A DNA stretch of 54,041 nt from Bacillota bacterium (GCA_023412855.1 JAEZRJ010000079.1:1-54041), one strand, 5' to 3'. Counted from the stretch's first letter, positions 15,383 to 23,762 are shown. Notes: generated by a model not told the origin, from the sequence alone. Numbers and translations: made by a program.

Positions 15383-16804
15383 ATGAATTTTCATGTCTTG
15401 ACGTTGTTTCCGGAGATGATATCGCAGGGGGGACAGGCCAGTATTCTTGGGCGTGCTGTAAAGAATGGATGTATTTCGTTGCATCCGGTGGATATTAGGG
15501 ATTATACGGAAAACAAGCATAAGAAGGTGGATGATTATCCATATGGAGGCGGTGCAGGTATGCTTATGCAGGCACAGCCTGTTTATGATGCGTATTTGTC
15601 GGTGAAGGAAGGGATTGAAGCGGAGAAGGTCAGGGTGATTTATCTGACGCCTCAGGGGACGCGGTTTGACCAGAAGATGGCTAAGGAGCTTTCCAAGGAG
15701 CGGGATCTGATATTTCTTTGCGGGCATTATGAAGGAATTGATGAGCGGGTTCTGGAGGAGATCGTTACGGATTATGTGTCTATAGGCGATTATGTGCTGA
15801 CGGGAGGGGAACTTCCGGCGATGGTGATGATCGATGCGATATCCAGGCTTGTTCCTGGAGTGCTGAATAATGAGACTTCGGCGGATTTCGAGAGTTTTCA
15901 TAATGATTTGCTGGAATATCCTCAATATTCCAGACCGGAGGAATGGAAGGGGAAGCGTGTGCCGTCTGTACTCTTGTCCGGGGATCATGTAAAAATTGCG
16001 GCTTGGAGGCAGGAGCAGTCTATGCTCAGAACGACGCAGAGGCGGCCGGATTTGTTTGAGAAATATGAGGCGAAACGACGTGTTATCGAACGGCTGTTAA
16101 AGAAGAATAAGTTTTTATATATGGATATGATAGAAAGCCTTCGGCGGGGCAGAGGAGAGCTTATATATAATGAGGAGGGAGGTGTGACGGTGTGGGATGC
16201 CGATGCCGATGTTTATATGCTGGCGGCATTTGGAGAGACTTCGGCGGAAGAAATGGTAAAGTCATTGCCTTATGAAAAGGGAATGAGGCAAATTGTTGTC
16301 CATCAGGAATATTTGCTTAGGAAGGTTGAGGAACGATTCCAGCTAGAAGAAATAATTCCTGTCAGGCATGCGGTTTATACGCAGAAGGTTCCTCTTTTCG
16401 TTTCAAAAGAGATAGCGATCAAGCCTCTTGGTATAGAATATTTGGAGGAGGTCATCGAGCATTATCATATGGTTCCTGAGGATTATATAAGGGAGCAGCT
16501 TCTTGGCGGGAAACTGGCAGGGGCTTTTGTGGAAGGAAAGCTGGCAGGATTTGCAGGGGAGCATAAGGAAGGGAGTTTAGGAATACTGGAGGTTTATGAA
16601 GAATATAGACGAAGAGGCGTGGCCGCTTCTTTGGAGGCGTATATGATAAACCGCCATTTGTCAAATGGCTTTACTCCTTATGGAGATATTCTGACAGAGA
16701 ATGAGGCATCGCTGCGTCTTCAGGAGAAATTGGGGCTTTGTATTTCTAAGGATGAGTTGTATTGGGCAATCGCTGAGGAAAGGTGTAACGAAAACTGCGA
16801 TTGA
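15383..16804 (+). CDS. trmD: tRNA (guanine37-N1)-methyltransferase TrmD fused to a GNAT acetyltransferase domain
   Basis: The N-terminal ~230 residues are a complete TrmD, which methylates G37 of tRNAs: MNFHVLTLFPEM, DYPYGGGAGMLM, LCGHYEGIDERV, SIGDYVLTGGELPA and RPEEWKGKRVPSVLLSGDH are all present, including the trefoil-knot SAM site. The frame continues without a stop for another ~240 residues. That part reads as a GNAT-type N-acetyltransferase, with acetyl-CoA motif A near GILEVYEEYRRRGVAASLEAY and the closing EASLRLQEKLGL. TrmD is usually about 240 residues, so this is a fusion. The acetylation substrate is unknown. The start at 15383 has GGAGG five bases upstream; 15371 is the alternative. 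Confidence 0.9.
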   Translation: MNFHVLTLFPEMISQGGQASILGRAVKNGCISLHPVDIRDYTENKHKKVDDYPYGGGAGMLMQAQPVYDAYLSVKEGIEAEKVRVIYLTPQGTRFDQKMAKELSKERDLIFLCGHYEGIDERVLEEIVTDYVSIGDYVLTGGELPAMVMIDAISRLVPGVLNNETSADFESFHNDLLEYPQYSRPEEWKGKRVPSVLLSGDHVKIAAWRQEQSMLRTTQRRPDLFEKYEAKRRVIERLLKKNKFLYMDMIESLRRGRGELIYNEEGGVTVWDADADVYMLAAFGETSAEEMVKSLPYEKGMRQIVVHQEYLLRKVEERFQLEEIIPVRHAVYTQKVPLFVSKEIAIKPLGIEYLEEVIEHYHMVPEDYIREQLLGGKLAGAFVEGKLAGFAGEHKEGSLGILEVYEEYRRRGVAASLEAYMINRHLSNGFTPYGDILTENEASLRLQEKLGLCISKDELYWAIAEERCNENCD

Positions 16805-16873
16805 GTTGTCTAATTATATAAGAGCATATAAACAGTGATTCCGTACCGGGATAAAGTTAAGCAGGATTATGAG

Positions 16874-17389
16874 ATGGAAAACGATATAAGTATTTTATAC
16901 AAGGAATATTATAAAGATTTATATGGATATATCTATATGATAACTTTAAATTCCTTTGATACGGAAGACATTTTACATAATGTGTTTTTAAAGGCGATGA
17001 AGGGGTTGGGAACCTTTAGAGGGGACAGCTCGTTGAAAACATGGCTTTTCACGATTGCTCGAAACGAATGTCTGAACTATATGGAGAAGAGCAAGAGAGA
17101 AGTACAAACAGAGGATATCGATATTTCCATCGGAGCAGGCGATTTTGAGGATAAACTGGTGCAAAAGGAGTCTGTGCATCGTATCCTTCGGTATATTAGG
17201 TCCAGTGAGGAGCCGGTCAGGAGCTTGCTGATTTTGCGTCTGATAGAAGAACGTTCATTTGTAGAAATCGGAAAGATTCTGGGTAAGACTGATGTATGGT
17301 GCCGGATAAATTTTTTCCGGACAAAGAAGACACTTATAGATTTGCTGGAAAATGATGAAGGAGCGGAGGGCAAGCGGGATGAAGGATGA
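16874..17389 (+). CDS. ECF-type RNA polymerase sigma factor
   Basis: The 171-residue protein has sigma region 2 (LYKEYYKDLYGYIYMI, DTEDILHNVFLKAMKG, KTWLFTIARNECLNYM) and region 4 (RSLLILRLIEERSFVEIGKILG then VWCRINFFRTKKTLI). ECF factors drive small stress or envelope regulons and are held by anti-sigma factors. The start at 16874 follows AGCAGGATTATGAG; a GTG at 16835 would add 13 residues. The next gene overlaps its end by 11 bases and encodes a zinc-finger membrane protein, the standard sigma/anti-sigma arrangement. The target promoters cannot be read from this window. Confidence 0.88.
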   Translation: MENDISILYKEYYKDLYGYIYMITLNSFDTEDILHNVFLKAMKGLGTFRGDSSLKTWLFTIARNECLNYMEKSKREVQTEDIDISIGAGDFEDKLVQKESVHRILRYIRSSEEPVRSLLILRLIEERSFVEIGKILGKTDVWCRINFFRTKKTLIDLLENDEGAEGKRDEG

Positions 17390-17891
17390 AAAGTGTGCAA
17401 TTGTGGAAGAATTGCTTCCGGCGTATACAGAGGCTTTGACTGGTGCACAGGTCAATGATTTTGTAGAGGAACATTTAAAAACCTGTCAGGCGTGCAGTGA
17501 GGTCTACCGGAAGATGCAGGCGGATATTCGAATTGTTCCCGCTTCACGTAAACCGGATAAAAAGACTCTGTGGTACTTAAACGGTGCCAGAATATGGTAT
17601 TTGCTCTGTCCGCTGCTCGCGTTTATCTTTACTTTTTATGGATGGAAAACGGTTTTTCATATATACGAAGGGCTGTTAGCATTGCTTTGTGCTGTTTTTT
17701 TTGCTTCCGAGTTTTTCCATAGAGGCACGTGGTGGGATGAGGAATGTATGGATTTGCAGGAGGAAGCAAGAGAAGGTGCGAAGAAGAAATGGGGAGGTTT
17801 TTATGTAAGACCTCTTTTTTGGGGAATCCCTGCGCTTTTTGTAATCGTAGTGGCACAGTTGCCGCGAATCGTTGAATATATTATGGGATAA
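17379..17891 (+). CDS. Zinc-finger membrane anti-sigma factor
   Basis: The 170-residue protein begins with a ZAS-type domain: VEELLPAYTEALTG, then HLKTCQACSEVY, an HxxxCxxC zinc motif. Two to three hydrophobic segments follow (ARIWYLLCPLLAFIFTFYG, GLLALLCAVFFASEFF, WGIPALFVIVVAQLP). It is expected to bind the upstream ECF factor at the inner face of the membrane. The ATG at 17379 lies inside the end of the sigma gene, and GGAGGGC sits before it, so translation is probably coupled. An upstream ATG at 17352 is less likely. Confidence 0.82.
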   Translation: MKDEKCAIVEELLPAYTEALTGAQVNDFVEEHLKTCQACSEVYRKMQADIRIVPASRKPDKKTLWYLNGARIWYLLCPLLAFIFTFYGWKTVFHIYEGLLALLCAVFFASEFFHRGTWWDEECMDLQEEAREGAKKKWGGFYVRPLFWGIPALFVIVVAQLPRIVEYIMG

Positions 17892-18067
17892 CGATAATAA
17901 AAAGACTTTTGCTTTTGTATATTTGAGTAGAAATAAAGGGATATATATGTTAAAATAAAAACACTGTAAGATTTTATCGCTCTACAACAGTAAAAGAGAG
18001 TAGAACACGCAGTCTATGACGAATAGGGGAAGAAAAGATAAGAGAAGCGAGGAAGGAAGAACAGCAA

Positions 18068-19807
18068 ATGGCAGAGAAAAAAATCATGTTAGGAAATGAG
18101 GCGATTGCCAGAGGAGCATATGAGGCGGGCGTGAAAGTGTCTGCAGCTTATCCGGGAACGCCGAGTACGGAAATCAGTGAGAACATCGTGAACTACGATG
18201 AAATATATGCTGAATGGTCTCCGAACGAGAAAGTCGCGATGGAGGTGGCAATAGGAGCTTCTATCAGCGGCGTGCGAGCCATGGCATCTATGAAGCACGT
18301 AGGTGTGAACGTAGCCAGCGACCCGCTGTATACCGCTGCTTACAGCGGTGTGAACGGAGGTCTTGTTCTCGTGGCTGCCGACGATCCGGGACTATATAGT
18401 TCACAGAACGAACAAGATACGCGATGTGTGGCGAGAGCTGCGCAGGTGCCGGTGCTGGAGCCTTCCGATAGCCAGGAAGCGAAGGATTTCGTAAAATTCG
18501 CTTTCGAAATCAGTGAAAAATATGATACGCCGGTAATTGTAAGGACAACGACCAGATTAGCTCATTCCCAGGGAATGGTTACCTTGGAGGAGAGAAGCGA
18601 TGTTCCGGATAAAGAATATGAAAGAAATATAAGCAAGTTCGTCATGATGCCCGGAATGGCAAAAGCGAGACATATCATCGTGGAACAGCGTATGGGAGCT
18701 ATCTCGGAGGATGGCTGTACTTTTCCGATAAACAGCATGGAGATGGGAGACACCTCTATAGGTTTCATTACCAGCGGTATTCCTTATCAATATGTAAAGG
18801 AAGTGTGTCCGGAAGCTTCCGTATTGAAGCTGGGCTTAGTGCATCCGCTTCCCCGTAAATTAATTGAAGAGTTCGCCTCTAAGGTGGATAAATTATACAT
18901 ATTTGAAGAACTGGAGCCGGTCATCGAGGAACAGGTAAAGTCTTGGGGGATTGAGGCCATAGGCAAGGAAGTCTTCACCAAGCAGGGCGAATATAGTTCG
19001 AATATGCTGCGCCGTGTTGTTCTTGCGGATAAAGGGGAAGAAATGAAGCCGGAGCAGGTTCCGGCGCGTCCTCCTATTCTCTGCCCGGGCTGCCCGCATA
19101 GAAGTGTATTTTCCGTTATGAAGAAATTAAAGCTTCACGGAGCGGGAGACATCGGATGCTATACCCTCGGAGCAGTGGCTCCTCTTAGCGTTATCGATAC
19201 GACGATTTGTATGGGTGCGAGTATTTCCTCCCTTCATGGAATGGAAAAGGCGAAGGGGAAAGACTATGTGAAGAACTGGGTGGCAGTTATCGGAGATTCC
19301 ACCTTTATGCACACCGGAATCAATTCCCTAATGAATATGGTTTATAATCAGGGGACAGGAACGGTTTTGATCCTGGACAATTCCACCACCGGAATGACAG
19401 GACATCAGGACCATGCGGCTACCGGTAAGACATTGAAAGGCGAGACAGTTTCTTCTATTAATATCTATCATTTGTGCAAGGCCATGGGAATCGAACATGT
19501 GAGAGAAATCAATGCTTTCGATCTGCCCGGCCTGGAAAAGACTCTTAAGGAAGAGACTGCAAGGGATGAAATCTCGGTGATAATAACCAAGTCCCCCTGT
19601 GTGCTGTTAAAGGGTAATGTATTTCCTGATAAATGTGTGCCTTTGCCGGAGAAATGTAAAAAATGCGGTGCATGCCTGAAACCGGGATGCCCGGCTCTTA
19701 CCAAAAATGAAGACGGCACAATTTCCATCGATGCAACGATGTGCAACGGCTGTGGCTTATGTATGCAGCTTTGCCCCTTCGGAGCAATTGAGAAGCAGGC
19801 GAAATAG
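18068..19807 (+). CDS. iorA: Indolepyruvate ferredoxin oxidoreductase, alpha subunit
   Basis: IorA with IorB oxidatively decarboxylates aryl pyruvates to aryl-acetyl-CoA, passing electrons to ferredoxin. The 579-residue protein starts with a pyrimidine-binding domain (MLGNEAIARGAYEAG, AAYPGTPSTEI), has PPILCPGCPHRSVF, a TPP-binding segment (GDSTFMHTGINSLMN, ILDNSTTGMTGHQD) and two 4Fe-4S motifs at the C-terminus (CKKCGACLKPGCP, CNGCGLCMQLCPF). It is the first gene of an operon with iorB, a CoA-ligase gene and an ACT gene. Confidence 0.95.
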   Translation: MAEKKIMLGNEAIARGAYEAGVKVSAAYPGTPSTEISENIVNYDEIYAEWSPNEKVAMEVAIGASISGVRAMASMKHVGVNVASDPLYTAAYSGVNGGLVLVAADDPGLYSSQNEQDTRCVARAAQVPVLEPSDSQEAKDFVKFAFEISEKYDTPVIVRTTTRLAHSQGMVTLEERSDVPDKEYERNISKFVMMPGMAKARHIIVEQRMGAISEDGCTFPINSMEMGDTSIGFITSGIPYQYVKEVCPEASVLKLGLVHPLPRKLIEEFASKVDKLYIFEELEPVIEEQVKSWGIEAIGKEVFTKQGEYSSNMLRRVVLADKGEEMKPEQVPARPPILCPGCPHRSVFSVMKKLKLHGAGDIGCYTLGAVAPLSVIDTTICMGASISSLHGMEKAKGKDYVKNWVAVIGDSTFMHTGINSLMNMVYNQGTGTVLILDNSTTGMTGHQDHAATGKTLKGETVSSINIYHLCKAMGIEHVREINAFDLPGLEKTLKEETARDEISVIITKSPCVLLKGNVFPDKCVPLPEKCKKCGACLKPGCPALTKNEDGTISIDATMCNGCGLCMQLCPFGAIEKQAK

Positions 19808-19823
19808 AGAGGAGAGGACTAAA

Positions 19824-20393
19824 ATGATGACAAAAAGTATTATGATAGTAGGCGTAGGCGGACAAGGGACTCTTCTGACCAGCCGTATTCTCGGAGGAAT
19901 TATTCAGGAAGCGGGATATGATGTAAAGTTATCGGAGGTACACGGAATGGCGCAGAGAGGCGGCAGCGTTGTAACCTTTGTAAGATATGGAGAAAAGGTG
20001 TGGGAGCCTATCGTAGAGGAAGGGCAGGCGGATGTCTTGATCGCGTTTGAGCGCTTGGAGGCTCTTCGGTATGCACACTTTTTAAAAAAGGACGGAGTGT
20101 TAATTATCAATGACTGGAGAATCGATCCTATCACTGTTGTTACAGGAGCGGCGCAGTATCCGAAGGATATTATTGAAAATTTGAGCAAGGACCATAAAGT
20201 GTATATGGTAAACGCGATGGAGGAGGCAATAAAACTGGGTAATTCCAAAGCTTTTAACGTAATCGTGCTGGGACTTGCGGCAAAGCATATGGAATTCGTG
20301 ATGGAGGACTGGCTTAAGGTAATCGAGAGAACAGTGCCGCCTAAGACGGTGGAAATTAATGAAAAGGCGTTTTTGATCGGATACAAAGGGTAG
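19824..20393 (+). CDS. iorB: Indolepyruvate ferredoxin oxidoreductase, beta subunit
   Basis: The 189-residue protein matches the gamma-type domain of 2-oxoacid:ferredoxin oxidoreductases: SIMIVGVGGQGTLLTSRILGG at the start, then EVHGMAQRGGSVVTFVRYG, the usual subunit signature. It pairs with IorA, whose stop lies 17 bases upstream. The start at 19824 (ATGATG) follows GGAGAGGAC; an upstream in-frame ATG lies inside iorA. Length is normal for IorB. Confidence 0.94.
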   Translation: MMTKSIMIVGVGGQGTLLTSRILGGIIQEAGYDVKLSEVHGMAQRGGSVVTFVRYGEKVWEPIVEEGQADVLIAFERLEALRYAHFLKKDGVLIINDWRIDPITVVTGAAQYPKDIIENLSKDHKVYMVNAMEEAIKLGNSKAFNVIVLGLAAKHMEFVMEDWLKVIERTVPPKTVEINEKAFLIGYKG

Positions 20394-20427
20394 CATAATA
20401 AATATACGATGGGAGAGGGCGGACAAG

Positions 20428-21726
20428 ATGATTTGGAATGAAGCGAAAGAATGCATGAGCAGGGATGAAAAAATCGTTCTTCAGGGGGCGAGGCTGGTAA
20501 AGACGGTAGACAGGGTATATCACAGCGTGCCGTTTTACAGGAGAAAGATGCAGAACATCGGCATTGAACCGGGAGATATCAGGGGACTTGAGGACTTGGA
20601 GAGGCTTCCGTTTACGACGAAGGCGGACTTGCGGGAGAATTATCCCTTCGGGCTGTTTGCGGTTCCTCAGTCAGAAATTATCAGAATTCATGCGTCCAGC
20701 GGGACCACTGGAAAAGCAACGGTAGTAGGGTATACGAGAAAGGACTTGGATATTTGGAGCGAATGCGTGGCGAGGGCGTTTACGATGGCTGGAGTATCCA
20801 AGGACGACATTATTCAGGTCGCTTACGGCTATGGACTTTTTACAGGCGGATTGGGTGCTCATAACGGTGCTGAAAAATTGGGAGCTACGGTAGTTCCCAT
20901 GTCCACCGGCAATACGAAGAAGCTGACGACGATGATGGTTGACTTCGGCGCTACGGCAATCGCCTGCACCCCCTCTTATCTTCTCCATATCGCGGAGACG
21001 CTGGAGGAGAACGGCGAAATCGATATGATCAAGCTAAAGGTTGCAATCTGCGGAGCGGAGCCGTGGACGGAAAATATGCGTAAGCAGATAGAAGCCAAGC
21101 TGAATATCCGCGCGCACGACATTTATGGGTTGTCGGAAATTATGGGGCCGGGGGTGGCTTGTGACTGTGAATATCATAAAGGCCTCCACGTATATGACGA
21201 TCATTTTCTTCCCGAGGTCATTGATCCGGATACGCTTTCGGCCGTAGCGGAAGGAGAACTGGGAGAGCTTGTATTTACTACGATTACGAAGGAAGGAATT
21301 CCGCTTTTAAGATATCGGACCAGAGATTTGACGAGCATAAGCTATGAAACCTGCGAATGCGGGAGAACATTGCCGCGCATCAGCCGGTTCAAAGGACGCT
21401 CCGACGATATGCTGATCATCCGCGGAGTGAACGTTTTCCCATCTCAGGTGGAGGCGGCTCTTTTGGAGATGGGAGAGACCAGCCCTCACTATATGATGAT
21501 TGTGGACAGAGCGAACAATCTGGATACTTTAGAGGTTCAGGTAGAGGTGAACGAAAGATTTTTCTCGGATGAAATCAAGGAGCTTGAGAAGCTGACGAAG
21601 AGGATAGAGCATTCACTTCAGCAGGCGCTTGGTATCGCAGCGAAAGTGAAACTGGTGGAGCCCAAGAGCATCGAAAGAAGTATGGGAAAAGCAGTACGTG
21701 TCATAGATAAAAGGAAGCTGGTATAA
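20428..21726 (+). CDS. Phenylacetate-CoA ligase family enzyme (PaaK-like)
   Basis: This is a 432-residue adenylate-forming enzyme with the AMP/phosphate loop SSGTTGKATVVGYT at about residues 90-103, the YGLSEIMGPGVACDCEY motif, the LRYRTRDL motif and a C-terminal segment (GRSDDMLIIRGVNVFPSQVE) typical of PaaK. Its place directly after iorAB suggests it handles aryl-acetates or their CoA esters made from aromatic amino acids; this is inference from context. It is followed by an ACT-domain gene, a pairing common in anaerobes. The ATG is preceded by GGGAGAGGGCGGACAAG. Confidence 0.9.
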   Translation: MIWNEAKECMSRDEKIVLQGARLVKTVDRVYHSVPFYRRKMQNIGIEPGDIRGLEDLERLPFTTKADLRENYPFGLFAVPQSEIIRIHASSGTTGKATVVGYTRKDLDIWSECVARAFTMAGVSKDDIIQVAYGYGLFTGGLGAHNGAEKLGATVVPMSTGNTKKLTTMMVDFGATAIACTPSYLLHIAETLEENGEIDMIKLKVAICGAEPWTENMRKQIEAKLNIRAHDIYGLSEIMGPGVACDCEYHKGLHVYDDHFLPEVIDPDTLSAVAEGELGELVFTTITKEGIPLLRYRTRDLTSISYETCECGRTLPRISRFKGRSDDMLIIRGVNVFPSQVEAALLEMGETSPHYMMIVDRANNLDTLEVQVEVNERFFSDEIKELEKLTKRIEHSLQQALGIAAKVKLVEPKSIERSMGKAVRVIDKRKLV

Positions 21727-21766
21727 AGTTTTTTCGGGCGGCATGGACGCAGATTGGAGGGGTTTT

Positions 21767-22201
21767 ATGTTTATTAAGCAATTGTCGGTTTTTTTGGAAA
21801 ACAGAGAGGGGCGTCTGGAGGATGTGCTTCAAGTGCTCAGGGACAATGAAGTGAATATTGTATCTTTAAGCCTTGCGGATACGGAAAAGTTCGGTATGCT
21901 CCGTTTGTTGGTGAGCAATCCGGAGGCGGCTCACAATGCCTTGAAGAGGAACGGTTTTTCCTCGAAGCTTACGGATGTGCTGGCTATCAGGATTTCCCAT
22001 CGCGTAGGCATGCTTCAGGAGCTGTTAGAGCCTATTTGCGATGCGCATATCAATATCGAATACATGTATGCGCTGTCCACGGGGAAGGATGATGCCTCTA
22101 TGGTTTTAAAGACTTCAGACCTGGAGTTTGCAGAAAAAACTTTGCGCGCGAAGGGGGTAGAAATCATCGCCCCGGAAGAAATCATGGATATGCAGTCGTG
22201 A
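21767..22201 (+). CDS. Tandem ACT-domain protein
   Basis: The 144-residue protein consists of two ACT domains: residues ~1-70 (IKQLSVFLENREGRLEDVLQVL, NEVNIVSLSLAD) and ~71-140 (VLAIRISHRVGMLQELLEPI, INIEYMYALS). ACT domains bind amino acids, so this is a likely ligand sensor or effector for the aromatic amino-acid operon in which it is the last gene. No catalytic domain is present. The ATG at 21767 has TTGGAGGGG before it; an upstream ATG at 21743 overlaps that site. A full short repeat element follows the stop. Confidence 0.88.
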   Translation: MFIKQLSVFLENREGRLEDVLQVLRDNEVNIVSLSLADTEKFGMLRLLVSNPEAAHNALKRNGFSSKLTDVLAIRISHRVGMLQELLEPICDAHINIEYMYALSTGKDDASMVLKTSDLEFAEKTLRAKGVEIIAPEEIMDMQS

Positions 22202-22219
22202 AGTAGGAAAGTAGGGGGA

Positions 22220-22367
22220 GTCACTGTTCACACAGTAGCTTAACACTTGCTGTTAAGCTGCGTAAGAACGTGATTCAAGAGATGATTTCTGCTTCGCGTA
22301 GCGAATCTGCATGCAAAATTTTGGATTGCAGAAATCATGCGTTACTGTGAACGGAGTGAACAGTAAC
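22220..22367 (+). repeat. Short MITE-like element, copy d (full length, long form)
   Basis: It begins GTCACTGTTCACACAG and ends GTGAACAGTAAC. Hairpin 1 is TAGCTTAACA/TGTTAAGCTG, hairpin 2 is ATGATTTCTGC/GCAGAAATCAT, and hairpin 3 is GTTACTG/CAGTAAC at the 3' end. It fills much of the gap between the ACT gene and rplS. A nearly identical copy in the same orientation follows rplS. Confidence 0.93.
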
Positions 22368-22377
22368 GAAAAATAGC

Positions 22378-22519
22378 TTGCATTTTATATGTGGTTATGC
22401 TAAAGTATTCATGTTGCGAAAATGGGATGGTCCTCTGTTATCATAGCCGCTTGAATTGTGGCTTTGCAAAGCACAGCTTTGTGTGTATTAAGAACATCTA
22501 AATAATAAGGAGGCACACG
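22378..22519 (+). promoter_or_regulatory. Possible rplS promoter and leader
   Basis: TTGCAT at 22378-22383 and TAAAGT at 22401-22406 are 17 bases apart, a weak sigma-A match just downstream of repeat copy d. The ~110-base leader to rplS holds small hairpins (AGCCGC...GTGGCT and GCTTTG repeats). L19 leaders with autoregulatory structure are known in Firmicutes, but this sequence could not be matched to that motif by eye. AAGGAGG precedes the start codon. Confidence 0.35.
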
Positions 22520-22867
22520 ATGAGTAATATTATTAGAGAAATCGAAGCGGAACAGTTAAAAGAATCCGTATCAGAGTTTAACGTAGGCGATACGGTAAAA
22601 GTATACGGTAAAATCAAAGAGGGTAACCGTGAGAGAATTCAGATTTTCGAAGGTACCGTTTTGAAGATGCAAGGTGGAAGCAACAGAGCTACCTTCACAG
22701 TAAGAAAGAATTCCAACGGTATCGGCGTTGAGAAGACTTGGCCTTTACATTCTCCTAACGTAGAAAAGGTAGAAGTAGTGAGAAGAGGTAAAGTAAGAAG
22801 AGCAAAACTGAACTACTTGAGAGACCGCGTAGGTAAGAAGGCTAAAGTAAAAGAATTAGTAAAATAA
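22520..22867 (+). CDS. rplS: 50S ribosomal protein L19
   Basis: This is a 115-residue large-subunit protein located near the subunit interface. Recognisable segments are FNVGDTVKVYGKIKEGNRERIQ, EGTVLKMQGGSNRATFTVRK, GVEKTWPLHSPNVEKVEVVRRGKVRRAKLNYLR, all standard for L19. It has a strong AAGGAGG site. It stands alone between two copies of the short repeat element, which is unusual for a gene normally following trmD directly; here an ECF pair and the ior operon separate the two. Confidence 0.97.
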   Translation: MSNIIREIEAEQLKESVSEFNVGDTVKVYGKIKEGNRERIQIFEGTVLKMQGGSNRATFTVRKNSNGIGVEKTWPLHSPNVEKVEVVRRGKVRRAKLNYLRDRVGKKAKVKELVK

Positions 22868-22868
22868 T

Positions 22869-23017
22869 GTGACTGTTCACACAGTTGCTTAACACTTGCT
22901 GTTAAGCTGCGTAAGAACGTGATGCAAGAGATGATTTCTACTTCGCGGAGCGAATTTAAATGCAAAGTTTTTGCATTGCAGAAATCATGCGTTACTGTGA
23001 ACGGAGTGAACAGTAAC
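22869..23017 (+). repeat. Short MITE-like element, copy e (full length, long form)
   Basis: It starts two bases after the rplS stop, runs from GTGACTGTTCACACAG to GTGAACAGTAAC, and is nearly identical to copy d over its whole length, including the extra GCAAAGTTTTTGCATTGC segment. Same orientation as copy d. Confidence 0.93.
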
Positions 23018-23038
23018 AAAATAATGACGATGTAATAA

Positions 23039-23078
23039 AGGGCAATTATCAGCGTGTAATTGCTCTTTGTTGTTTTTT
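23039..23078 (+). terminator. Terminator downstream of rplS
   Basis: A 10-bp stem (23039-23048 with 23057-23066, G-U pairs included) is followed by a T-rich run. It lies beyond repeat copy e, so the repeat would be part of the rplS transcript. Confidence 0.75.
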
Positions 23079-23088
23079 ATTGTATACT
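23060..23088 (+). promoter_or_regulatory. Possible promoter for the first signal peptidase gene
   Basis: TTGCTC at 23060-23065 and TATACT at 23083-23088 are 17 bases apart. The -35 box lies in the right arm of the rplS terminator. The -10 match is good and the -35 weak. Confidence 0.35.
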
Positions 23089-23149
23089 AATCATAAGTAT
23101 TACAATTAGCGAAGCGTTTTATTCTGACATAATGAACGGGAACAAGAAG

Positions 23150-23731
23150 ATGAGAAGAAGCAAGGGTCTTAGCTTTTATGAGAAAAAGAAGCGGATAAGC
23201 CTTCATGTAGTGAGGGAGATTTTCGGCATGGTGTTCGGCACCTTTGCCGCTATTTTGCTTGCTGCCGTTTTTGTGTTCAGCGTGGGAATGAGGACCAATG
23301 TCATCGGCGTATCCATGGAGCCGACATTGTATAACGGACAGCAAATACTGATTAACCGCTTCGGTTATAAACTGACCTCTCCGAAGAAGGGAGACGTTAT
23401 CGTATTCCGCCCCAACGGCAATCAAAACGCCCATTATTACATAAAGCGTGTAGTAGCGCTGCCGGGTGAGACGGTGCAGATCATTGACGGACAGCTTTAT
23501 GTGGACGGAGTTCCCGAGGACAACGAGACCTACGATAAAATGGAGGATGCGGGGATTGCGGAAAATGAAATCATTTTAAAAAACGATGAATATTTCGTTT
23601 TGGGCGATAACAGAAATATAAGCGAGGACAGCCGTTCGGGAAATATTGGCCCGGTGAATAGAGATACCATCTATGGGAAAGCATGGTTTCATATGAGGGC
23701 AGAGAACGATGGAATGGGACTTATACAATAA
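23150..23731 (+). CDS. lepB: Type I signal peptidase (first of two)
   Basis: Signal peptidase I removes signal peptides from exported proteins on the outer face of the membrane. After a basic N-terminus and one membrane segment (IFGMVFGTFAAILLAAVFVFS), the protein has the catalytic Ser box VIGVSMEPTL, the Lys box YYIKRVVALPGE, and the GDNRNISEDSR box. Start choice is uncertain: 23150 has GGGA eight bases upstream, while 23132 adds six residues without a visible site. The open frame reaches back to 23060, but that lies in the terminator. It is followed by rbgA and a second lepB. Confidence 0.92.
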   Translation: MRRSKGLSFYEKKKRISLHVVREIFGMVFGTFAAILLAAVFVFSVGMRTNVIGVSMEPTLYNGQQILINRFGYKLTSPKKGDVIVFRPNGNQNAHYYIKRVVALPGETVQIIDGQLYVDGVPEDNETYDKMEDAGIAENEIILKNDEYFVLGDNRNISEDSRSGNIGPVNRDTIYGKAWFHMRAENDGMGLIQ

Positions 23732-23762
23732 TAGTTTAAAATAGAATTAGGAGTTATAGAAT

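Noticed and set aside
17920..17965. Promoter for iorA at TTGAGT/TATGTT
   Set aside because: Spacing can be made to fit, but both boxes are weak in an AT-rich stretch and several alternatives are equally good.
22220..23017. CRISPR-like array from repeated short elements
   Set aside because: Copies are 130-150 bp, separated by whole genes, with no regular spacers and no cas genes.
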